From: Planctomycetota bacterium
GTDB lineage: Bacteria; Planctomycetota; Phycisphaerae; WQYP01
Direction of reading: 5' to 3'
Assembly: GCA_021805985.1 (NCBI GenBank)
Contig: JAJZDN010000023.1
Location: 1 to 50,054, forward strand
DNA: 50,054 nt
The notes beneath the pieces are model-generated. The model saw only the letters and a program-made list of their open reading frames with translations, made no database searches and was not told the DNA's origin. Shown piece after piece: positions 1-6,600 of the stretch (position 1 is its first letter; each line of letters begins with the position of its first letter). The translations under genes and the position numbers were made by a program.

Positions 1-41
1 CCTGTAACCTGTCCCCTACGCGCCCCCCCCCCCCGTCCCAG

Positions 42-115
42 GTTGGGCTACGGGACTCGAACCCGCGACCCCGAGGACCACAACCTCGTGCTCTACCAAC
101 TGAGCTAAGCCCAAC
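42..115 (-). tRNA. tRNA-His (anticodon GTG)
   Basis: On the minus strand the segment folds as a full cloverleaf. The anticodon stem CGAGG/CCTCG encloses the loop TTGTGGT, so the anticodon is GTG (His). The 5' end carries an extra G that pairs with a C at the discriminator position, which is the G-1:C73 identity pair specific to histidine tRNAs. The T-arm contains the usual GGTTCGAGTCCC. CCA is not encoded; the next bases read CTG. It borders the accessory zone. Confidence 0.96.
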
Positions 116-186
116 AAATTTCCGGCCCATCAGTTTATGAAATCTAAGTGAACGCGTCAAATCCGCGCCTGATCCGTGGGGCCACG

Positions 187-400
187 GGGTTTCAACGCTT
201 GCGGGTGCTGGTTGTCGTATAAATGGGCAGCCGCAACTGGGCAAGCTTCGTTTTTGCCGCGGCGTTGCCGGCCCTGGCTGCCCGCCGCCACCAGGCCACC
301 GCAGCCTTTTGATCCTCGGCCACCCCACGCTCGTTGTAAAATAACTCACCGAGATGAAACATCGCCGGGCCCGAACCGGCCTTGGCACCCAAGCAATACC
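187..400 (-). pseudogene. Sel1-repeat protein, C-terminal fragment of a split copy
   Basis: The reverse strand encodes the last ~60 residues of a Sel1-repeat protein (frame open to 192), ending in the same ...TTTSxRKR tail as the intact gene at 7800-8957. Nucleotide similarity to 7794-8008 runs with scattered substitutions and stops abruptly near 400. The rest of the same paralogue reappears at 4270-4676, so this copy was split in two. The fragment lacks the N-terminal membrane part and most repeats and is presumably non-functional. An ATG lies at 425 just beyond the break, so a 77-residue product is formally possible but unlikely to matter. Confidence 0.8.
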
Positions 401-546
401 ATCTTTCATTTTGCTTTTCTCCCACCGGCCGTCTATATATAAGTATATTTTATGTCAAATATAATATACATACATTTGTATAATGGCACAACTCGTTCTA
501 TGGTAGAGCCATGAGTTTTGACTAAGATTTTTATAGGGGATTTCTG

Positions 547-921
547 ATGAATGTAACCACTGAAGAACTTGAAAATACGAATGTGGCCATTGACCCGGAC
601 TGGGAACTCCATCCGCACGAGGTCCATGGCAGCCGGCGATCCGGAACAAAGCTGCTCTTATTGGACGTCCGTCAGGAGGTGGAATGGGACATCGCCAATA
701 TTGACCATGCGACGCGTATTCCCCTCGACGAGTTGCCAAAGCGATTGATAGAGCTGACACCATGGAGGAATCATCGGGTGGTCGCCTTTTGCCGAAACGG
801 CGTGCGGTCGCTGCAAGCCGCCGCCATATTACGTGAAGCGGGTTTCAAGTCGGTGCACTCCATGGCGGGCGGAATTGTCCGATGGGCGGAAGTTGTTGAC
901 CCCTCCGTACGTTGGTGGTAG
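547..921 (+). CDS. Rhodanese-like domain protein (single domain, 124 aa)
   Basis: This is a single-domain rhodanese (sulfurtransferase) homologue. Visible hallmarks are the LLLDVRQEVEWDIANI stretch, the IP.. motif after it, and the active-site loop FCRNGVRS with the persulfide-carrying Cys at residue 82. The loop fits CRxGxR, and the following GF..V..M.GG..W block is the family's C-terminal signature. The domain resembles the C-terminal rhodanese of MoeB/ThiF-type proteins, so it could carry sulfur for cofactor or tRNA thiolation; the substrate is not evident. The start ATG follows an AGGGGA ribosome-binding site at about 535-540. It stands alone inside the segment that separates the two Sel1 fragments, with no sulfur-metabolism genes nearby. 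Confidence 0.85.
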   Translation: MNVTTEELENTNVAIDPDWELHPHEVHGSRRSGTKLLLLDVRQEVEWDIANIDHATRIPLDELPKRLIELTPWRNHRVVAFCRNGVRSLQAAAILREAGFKSVHSMAGGIVRWAEVVDPSVRWW

Positions 922-1656
922 AAAGCTGTCCCGCAAAAAAACTGTCGGGTGCCATTTCTTTTCATGCTGGATGTCCTCCGCCAGCAGTTTTCCTTCTGTT
1001 ACACCTTGCTCAGCGCAACTTCACTGATAACCAAGTGTATTATTCCCTCAATAGGGCTAATGGCCGGCCGTGGGGGCGAACTGGCCGCCTTGGGCCTGGT
1101 AGCCCAACCTTCGCACTTCGGCACTAAAATCAGCACCCAAAAACCACGCAAAGTGCGCAGGTTGGGTTAACGCAAATGAACGTCTTATGCCTATTGTTTG
1201 TTCCGCTCCCCCCTGCTCTTTGGATTCCTCCCGTCCCGGGAACTGCTCGTGGAACGCTCGGCCGGGCAGATCAACTCGGATGCCCGATTACTGCCGGTCT
1301 GGCAATTCGACCAGCAATGGGGGTATACGGGTCGTATGGCCGCCGAACGTTCCAACACCTTTCTTTCGACGGCCTGACCTCACGACAACCTGATCGGCCA
1401 ATGGGGATAAGGGGGCTTTCTTAGTCGCGCGGCCACACAAGCCACGTAAGTAAAATAGACGCATATAAATGTATAACTATATAAGGTCTGTCGCCGGGCC
1501 GTGAATAATCCGGGTTAATGGACGCAGAAGCTACTGTCCACGACCGTCCACGACCGATTTTTGCATCGCCAGGCAGAACACATTAGCATGACTGGCGTTC
1601 AGGGCCATTGTGGAATTGAGCGGACGAAAGGCCGTGAACGGTTACGAGGAGGATTC
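922..1656. other. Gene-poor stretch
   Basis: Apart from the possible transposase relic near 1180-1377, no convincing coding frame is visible on either strand. Positions 1440-1490 are AT-rich, and a 10-base unit (GTCCACGACC) is repeated in tandem near 1535-1555. The stretch looks like decayed DNA between the rhodanese gene and the SUKH-like fragment. Confidence 0.5.
1180..1377 (+). pseudogene. Possible transposase N-terminal relic
   Basis: One frame is open for about 65 codons between two TGA stops and has no ATG start. Its sequence (ERSAGQINSDARLLPVWQF followed by D-x-x-W-G-Y-T-G-R-M-A) resembles the start of IS1380-type DDE transposases, where an 'SDAGLL..R..' block precedes a 'LT..lA' block. 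Nothing of the catalytic domain follows. The identification rests on a short motif from memory and could be wrong; the surrounding 922-1656 stretch holds no other convincing gene. Confidence 0.25.
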
Positions 1657-1953
1657 ATGAGTCTACAATCGGTCATGCAGCAATTTCGGATCGAGGTTCA
1701 GGGTTTGCGCCCGGCAGCAAATGAGGAGGATCTGGCCAGGCTGCGGAGATCCTGCGGCCCACTGCCGGAGCAAGTGGTTACGCTCTATCAGGATCACGAT
1801 GGATCGGATCGGTACTTAGCCATTCCCCGTAAAACTCTGCCGCTACGCCTAATGCCGATCGCTGAGGTATTGAAGACGCGAGGGGAGAGAGGCTTGCTCA
1901 CGATGGTCATCCGAATGGGGACGGCGCGGCAATGGGGTTATTGGCACGGATGA
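1657..1953 (+). pseudogene. Truncated SMI1/KNR4 (SUKH)-like protein
   Basis: A strong ribosome-binding site (AGGAGGA at 1647-1653) precedes ATG 1657, and the product is 98 residues. The central part (GPLPEQVVTLYQDHDGSD, then LPLRLMPIAEVLK) matches the typical SMI1/KNR4 core: an LP..y..ly..hdG motif followed by L.p..ev. SUKH proteins are often immunity proteins for contact-dependent or polymorphic toxins. The family's C-terminal 'yfwtDd.sNy' block is missing: after GYW the frame runs into a stop, and a one-base shift would read W-T-D-E-Y before two more stops. That pattern suggests a frameshifted, decaying gene. No cognate toxin lies beside it; the only polymorphic-toxin relic in the window is the RHS fragment 31 kb away. 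Confidence 0.5.
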
Positions 1954-2326
1954 ATACTAATGAATCCCGAAATGCAGTAACGCGGCTACAGCGAACCCTT
2001 ACCGGCCAGAAATTACAAGTACTTGAAATGTGCGTACGCGGGCCGTTGCGACCACCCCGCTGCTGACGGAGGCATTACTCGACAAATCGCCGTCCGCGCC
2101 GGTGTCGACAGCAACACTGGCAGACGCTAATCGGCTCACCGATGACCCTCTTACCGCATTCCAATATCCGGGGCCTGTCCCACGATCCATCCGATCAAAT
2201 TCCCCGAATTACGTTTGGTAAGCAGCGTATTAAATTTATCACTGGTCAGAGACCGCCTGTTTGCGTTCTCAATGTTGTGGTGGGCGCAACATCTTTTTTG
2301 CCGGTCATTGTAGATAAGATAGGGAC
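1954..2326. other. Gene-poor stretch upstream of AbiE operon
   Basis: No credible coding frame is seen on either strand. The first ~80 bases may be decayed 3' sequence of the SUKH-like gene. The end of the stretch becomes AT-rich as it enters the AbiE promoter. Confidence 0.5.
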
Positions 2327-2402
2327 ATTGTTTTATTTTATCGAACAATTGCTATAATTAATCTAACGACTGCTTGATGCCGATACTGTAGAGATTGTTT
2401 GA
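2327..2402 (+). promoter_or_regulatory. Putative AbiE promoter with operator half-sites
   Basis: A perfect TATAAT -10 hexamer lies at 2353-2358, with a weak TTGTTT at 2328-2333 as the only -35 candidate (19-base spacer). Three related half-sites surround it: ATTGTTTTA at 2327, TCGAACAAT at 2341 and ATTGTTTGA at 2394, with the middle one inverted relative to the others. AbiEi-family antitoxins are known to repress their own promoters through inverted repeats, so these are plausible operators; the assignment is inference. Confidence 0.45.
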
Positions 2403-2414
2403 GAATAGTAAATC

Positions 2415-3242
2415 ATGGTGGAAGATCAACAAATAGGTGGACGGCCGAGTATGAAGCTGCTGCGGGCCCTGATCAGCGACGGAAATCGTGTCTTTACGGT
2501 AGACCGTGCAAGGGATTTTGCTACCTCCGCAGGATTGTCCCCAGGGTATCTCCGCCAAGCGCTTCATCACCTGACCAACGCCGGATGGCTCGTACGTCTT
2601 CGTAAGGGCCTCTACGCTGTTTCCACCACAGTACCGGGGGTGATAACTGCCCACGAGTTTGAGGTCGCTATGGCCCTGACTCCGCTCGCGGCCATCAGCC
2701 ATTGGTCCGCCTTGCACTATCATGGCCTGACCGACCAGGCCCCACGGAAGGTATTCATTCTGACCACCACCGACGCGAAGATTCCGCAAGTGCGAGGCCG
2801 GAAGCAAGCGCGCCATCACAAGGGAATATCCGTTGGAACCTCGGTTTACCAGTTCGTTCGTGTGAAGCCTGACCGATTCTTCGGAACGCAAAAGATTTGG
2901 ATAAATGATGTTCGCATCACCATCACCGACCCGGAACGCACGCTCCTCGACGGACTGATGATACCCCAATACTGCGGCGACTTCGCCGAGGTCCTTCATG
3001 CATTCCAAGTGCAGGGCACCCACTTGGATGTCAAGCGCATCATCGACTATGCCCTTAGGCTGGACGCGGCAACCGTGAAGCGGCTTGGCTGGGTGTTGGA
3101 GCACGCCGGCGTTACTTCCGGCCGACTTAAGCCGTTGATGGCAGTAACAATCAAGGGTTACCGGAAGCTTGATCCGACGGGCCCGCGCAAGGGACCATGT
3201 GATCATCGCTGGATGATCCAGAATAATCTACCAGGGAGGTGA
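2415..3242 (+). CDS. abiEi: AbiEi-family type IV antitoxin / autorepressor
   Basis: This is the antitoxin half of an AbiE system. The N-terminal ~75 residues form a winged helix (SAGLSPGYLRQALHHLTNAG, then WLVRLRKGLYAVS), matching the DNA-binding domain of AbiEi. The next block (HEFEVAMALTPLAAISHWSA, then LHYHGLT) is the AbiEi C-terminal domain signature. Length (275 aa) is normal. AbiEi proteins neutralise the toxin without stable binding in the characterised type IV systems and repress the operon. The gene ends 4 bases before the toxin start, so the two are co-transcribed. The start is either ATG 2415 or the internal ATG at 2451; neither has a strong ribosome-binding site. A long reverse-strand open frame opposite it is a shadow. 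Confidence 0.9.
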   Translation: MVEDQQIGGRPSMKLLRALISDGNRVFTVDRARDFATSAGLSPGYLRQALHHLTNAGWLVRLRKGLYAVSTTVPGVITAHEFEVAMALTPLAAISHWSALHYHGLTDQAPRKVFILTTTDAKIPQVRGRKQARHHKGISVGTSVYQFVRVKPDRFFGTQKIWINDVRITITDPERTLLDGLMIPQYCGDFAEVLHAFQVQGTHLDVKRIIDYALRLDAATVKRLGWVLEHAGVTSGRLKPLMAVTIKGYRKLDPTGPRKGPCDHRWMIQNNLPGR

Positions 3243-3246
3243 AACA

Positions 3247-4119
3247 ATGAAACCGCTGCGTACACGCTTGGAGGAAATGAGAAAGCGCCTGGAAATTCCC
3301 TGGGAAGTTCTTGAGCGCGATTATTTGCTCTCGTGGATTCTGGCAGGCATTGACGAAACCGGCGTGCTGCGGAACACGTTGGTGTTCAAGGGCGGTACGG
3401 CTCTCAAAAAATGCTGGTTCGGCGACTACCGGTTTTCGGAAGACCTCGATTTCTCCGGAATCAGAGGCGTCCCCATAGGCAAAGCCATGGAAGAAGCCAT
3501 GCGGGAAACATGCCGGGCGGCGGCCCATCTGCTTGACGAATATGCTCCCGTGGCAATTCTCTGTCAGCGATATACAGAAAAGGACCCGCACCCCGGGGGG
3601 CAGGAAGCATTCACGATTCGCGCCCGGTTTCCCTGGCACCGAGAGCCGAGCACGCGCATCATGGTTGAAATCTCTGTAGACGAAAACGTACTTAAGCCAC
3701 CTCGCAGAAGGCCGGTCATCCACGGCTACGGGGAGAAACTTAATACACAAATGCTGGTTTATACGATGGAGGAGATCATTGCTGAAAAACTCCGCGCTAT
3801 TCTTCAACATGCGGAAAAACTCGAAGAGCGGGGATGGAGTCGTTCGCGCGCCCGCGATTATTACGACCTGTGGCGCATCTTGAACGCTTATAAAGACCAG
3901 TTGGAACTGGCAGACTTTGTCACGCTGCTACGACGAAAATGCGAGGCACGGAACGTCTCATTTAACGGGGCTGGTGATTTCTTTCCAGAAAAGATGCTGG
4001 CGTATGTCGAGAAAACTTGGAATCAGTGGCTCGGCCCGCTGGTTCCAGATCTGCCTTCCTACGGCAAGGTGATTGGCGCACTTCGTCCGCAGGTGGAAAT
4101 TATTCTTTCATCATCATGA
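3247..4119 (+). CDS. abiEii: AbiEii/AbiGii-family nucleotidyltransferase toxin
   Basis: This is the toxin half of the AbiE pair, a DNA polymerase-beta-like nucleotidyltransferase of the AbiEii/DUF1814 family. The glycine motif reads FKGGTALKKCWFG (residues 47-59), followed by RFSEDLDF with the catalytic acidic pair at residues 66 and 68. The C-terminal family motifs EEIIAEKLRAI (~175-185) and SRARDYYDLW (~199-208) are also present. At 290 residues it appears full length, and all key residues seem intact, so it is probably active. A good ribosome-binding site (GGGAGGTG, 3234-3241) precedes ATG 3247. Such toxins cause abortive infection or growth arrest by NTP transfer to RNA targets; the exact target here cannot be read from sequence. 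Confidence 0.93.
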   Translation: MKPLRTRLEEMRKRLEIPWEVLERDYLLSWILAGIDETGVLRNTLVFKGGTALKKCWFGDYRFSEDLDFSGIRGVPIGKAMEEAMRETCRAAAHLLDEYAPVAILCQRYTEKDPHPGGQEAFTIRARFPWHREPSTRIMVEISVDENVLKPPRRRPVIHGYGEKLNTQMLVYTMEEIIAEKLRAILQHAEKLEERGWSRSRARDYYDLWRILNAYKDQLELADFVTLLRRKCEARNVSFNGAGDFFPEKMLAYVEKTWNQWLGPLVPDLPSYGKVIGALRPQVEIILSSS

Positions 4120-4257
4120 GGTTGGGTGCCGGGCCGCGCGAATTTCCGCCTCTGCCGTCTCAAAACGGTATCCCGTTGCGACTGGATTGCCTCACGTAAA
4201 GCCTTGCAAGAAAGGCCGTTTTGGGGGAACTCCGCCAGATCTCAGGCGTTTTCTTCC

Positions 4258-4276
4258 AGGAGCCTGTCCGAGTAAT
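4258..4276 (+). repeat. Dispersed repeat AGGAGCCTGTCCGAGTAAT, copy 1
   Basis: This 19-base sequence marks the right edge of the segment inserted in the Sel1 copy. It recurs exactly, inverted, near 49906-49924, and in a two-mismatch form near 9785-9803. Its last eight bases, CGAGTAAT, are also native Sel1 gene sequence (8022-8029 in the intact gene), so the junction lies in shared bases. It resembles an insertion-sequence end, but no transposase is attached. Confidence 0.65.
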
Positions 4277-4676
4277 TCCGCGGCCCGCCCCGCCCACGTT
4301 CGTAAAGCCAACCAATATCGACCATTGCCCGCGCATCGCCCAGCGACGCGGCACGCTTGTAGAACTGCATTGCCATCTGGTAATTCCGGGGAACACCGTT
4401 GCCCTTTTCGTAGAGCGTACCAATGCGGCGCATCGCCTGGATGCTTCCGCCCTGTGCCTCCATTTCATACTGTTGCGCTTCGGCGGCTTGGGGCGAAGTT
4501 GCCGCGGCCGCTGAAAAAGAATGTCCAATAAACCAAAAAAGTACCGGAAAGGCCAAAATCCCGCACCACGCGGTAATGATGAATCCCGCTTGCCCGAAGC
4601 GGCGGGTTCCGTATTCCGAGCGTCGCGTAACTGCTTGCCATAAGCGCCGTGCTGCTCTTAGCAAGTAGGCGGAAAA
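4270..4676 (-). pseudogene. Sel1-repeat protein, middle fragment of the split copy
   Basis: The reverse strand encodes about 130 residues nearly identical to the central part of the intact Sel1 protein at 7800-8957. They cover the membrane segment ITAWCGILAFPVLFWFIGHS and the first Sel1 repeats (GTLYEKGNGVPRNYQMAMQF). Similarity begins at 4270, right after the inserted segment, and ends near 4676, so the original N-terminal third is absent. The frame continues to 4242 with unrelated residues (SDRLLEENA). Together with 187-400 this is a second, 5'-truncated copy interrupted by 3.87 kb. A short product from ATG 4691 is possible but would lack most of the protein. Confidence 0.82.
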
Positions 4677-4792
4677 GGCTACGTGAAACAAAGGGGTCGG
4701 GTACCGTTTTTTCTTGTAACTGCCACCCGGAGGTGATCAATACTACCAGGTTTTACGCAGAATTCCGCACAATGGCCCGTGCGATTGCGCTT

Positions 4793-4810
4793 GCCGTTGC
4801 CGTTGCCGTT
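4793..4810. repeat. Short tandem repeat (GCCGTT)x3
   Basis: Three exact copies of GCCGTT lie just downstream of the stop codon of the membrane protein encoded on the reverse strand. This is a slippage-prone microsatellite without an obvious role. Confidence 0.6.
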
Positions 4811-4821
4811 GAGAATGTCAG

Positions 4822-6156
4822 TCAGTCGCCCATATCGACAAAGCACCCCGGCGCGAACTGGATCGACCCGTTCGGCAGTTGGTTGCTGGGGATCAACGCC
4901 GCTGATTTTTCAACGCAGATGTCCCAGATACCAGCGAGGCCACCGCCGAAGGTAATGCGGCATTCGTCGGGAGAAAGGATCACGCCAAACGAGCCGTCAT
5001 ACCAGCGTGTCGGCTCAAGGCGCATGATCGCCGGGGGAAGGCCCTTCGCGTCATCAATGGCGTCTATCCCCAGTTGTCCGTTTGCGGCCGTTACCTTGGA
5101 GCGCTCGCCATCCATCCATTTCCTTATCGCGCCAGCATCGACATTCTTCCGCGCGAATTGTGCGAACCCGGCTTGGAACACTGCTCCGCTGCCACGGTAG
5201 GAGGCTGCGAGCATGCAGACCGTTGCCGCCGCCGTGACGTATATTCCGATTCGCGCGATGGCGACTGCCCAACCGGAACGCCACGACAGGAATCCCCTGA
5301 CAATGCCCACGACCGCGCCGTACACACACAGAACCAGCCATCCGAACGTCAGCACAAATACTCCCACCGGTATTACCACGCCGTTTGTCAGGCCGGCTTG
5401 GTAGAATAGATAAGTGCTCCATCGCTCGAACACGACCACCGCGCCAACGACTACGCAGGCAAACACCAAGTCGGGCCACACAAGCCTCAAGCGCGCGGGC
5501 AGAATAAACAGGACAACCACTGCCGCGCCGAGCAGAATCGCCCCCGCAACGACCGGCAGGCCGGTGGCCTCCAGACGTATCCTCGCAGCTAACTCTGCCG
5601 TGCTAAACTCGCTCCACCACATGACCAGCACGAACCAGGCGGCTGCAGTAACCGGCAGAGCCAGCACGGGGCACTCCGTCTTCCACCCCGTGGCCGAATC
5701 ACAGTGCGGGGCAGGCCTCGCCGCGGCTGCCACTGCGGCCGTGGCAGTACGATTGTGCCCCGCCTTGACCTCGGCTATCTGGCAGCGCAGCCGCCGGGCC
5801 AGAAAGGCCACAGCACCGGCTGGTAAGCTGCCGATAGCGGCCATGACGAAGAACTCGGCCGCCGACGAGAAGGCGAACCCACCCGTGGCCGCCATGGCTG
5901 CAACGGCGTAGACGAATGCCGGCAGAGCCGTGCTCATTCCAAGAAGGAATGACGGCCCCTTGCTGAACCAGCCCAAGATGGCGACGCACCCAAGCCCCGC
6001 CAGATATGGCAGGGCACCCGAGAGCAGAGACCAAGGATATCCCGTGAGACTACGTGGTAAAAGTACTAATTGTAGGTGCTGCGCAAGAAGATACAGTACC
6101 CCAAGCCCAAACGCTGCGGCGAAGCCCAGAATGACCTGTTCCCGATAGCTCCTCAC
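4822..6156 (-). CDS. Polytopic membrane protein of unknown function
   Basis: I do not recognise the family. The product has about nine hydrophobic segments across roughly the first 330 residues (for example VILGFAAAFGLGVLYLLA and VVIPVGVFVLTFGWLVL). A C-terminal soluble part of about 110 residues follows, with a LPPAIMRLEPTRW motif and a glycine-rich FGGGLAGIWDI turn. That layout resembles planctomycete inner-membrane proteins with an exposed C-terminal domain. I place the start at GTG 6156, which has GGAG eight bases upstream; the longer frame from ATG 6276 overlaps the toxin remnant and adds implausible residues. The gene follows the disrupted toxin on the same strand, but no functional link is evident. 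Confidence 0.7.
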   Translation of the reverse strand: MRSYREQVILGFAAAFGLGVLYLLAQHLQLVLLPRSLTGYPWSLLSGALPYLAGLGCVAILGWFSKGPSFLLGMSTALPAFVYAVAAMAATGGFAFSSAAEFFVMAAIGSLPAGAVAFLARRLRCQIAEVKAGHNRTATAAVAAAARPAPHCDSATGWKTECPVLALPVTAAAWFVLVMWWSEFSTAELAARIRLEATGLPVVAGAILLGAAVVVLFILPARLRLVWPDLVFACVVVGAVVVFERWSTYLFYQAGLTNGVVIPVGVFVLTFGWLVLCVYGAVVGIVRGFLSWRSGWAVAIARIGIYVTAAATVCMLAASYRGSGAVFQAGFAQFARKNVDAGAIRKWMDGERSKVTAANGQLGIDAIDDAKGLPPAIMRLEPTRWYDGSFGVILSPDECRITFGGGLAGIWDICVEKSAALIPSNQLPNGSIQFAPGCFVDMGD

Positions 6157-6268
6157 GGCCTTTACTCCGATTGCAATACACAATGTGGAAGCGCGAACAG
6201 TATAACCGCTGGAGATGCCGGGCGGCACAGTTTGCAACCGGAGCCGGAATCTACCGCACATGCACGCC

Positions 6269-6600
6269 TCAGCCAAGGCGATACACGCGAACGAAGTCCG
6301 TCATAATGTCTTCACGTGTGTCGCTACGGAACCCGAGAGCTTTGAGATCAATATCTTCGCCGCGCATTCGGGCGACGAAATCGTTGAGGTCTCTCTTTAT
6401 CGCAGGCGGGACGGCGGGATCTACGGTGGGGTCGAGAATCCGAAACAGACGAAAAACATCATTCTTATGCTTCTTAATCACTTTGCTGTCGATCTTCTCG
6501 CCGCCTCGCTCACGCTCGGTCAGGTCGATCCACGCTCGGACCTTCAGGGCGATGACCTTCAGGGCGATGAGTTGCGAAAAATATCCAGGCCGTTTACCAT
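6269..6600 (-). pseudogene. Nucleotidyltransferase toxin with internal deletion (AbiEii-like)
   Basis: The first residues, MVNGLDIFRN from ATG 6600, look like the normal start of AbiEii-type nucleotidyltransferases, and the ATG overlaps the stop of the upstream antitoxin. The sequence then jumps, out of frame, to the family's C-terminal part: LIALKVxAWIDLTERE, KHKNDVFRLFRIL and VARMRGEDIDLKALG, ending at 6269. The whole catalytic core (glycine motif and acidic pair) is missing, an estimated 150-200 residues. Just after the join a 15-base unit (ATCGCCCTGAAGGTC) is duplicated in tandem (6539-6568). The protein cannot be an active transferase. A 70-residue product from ATG 6481 is possible. Confidence 0.8.

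Noticed and set aside
2358-3206. 282-residue open frame on the reverse strand over abiEi
   Set aside because: It is antisense to a recognisable AbiEi gene, has no family motif and no ribosome-binding site; it is a shadow of the real gene.
5414-5911. 165-residue forward frame in the membrane protein region
   Set aside because: It is Ala/Thr-rich antisense translation of the hydrophobic reverse-strand gene, a known artefact.
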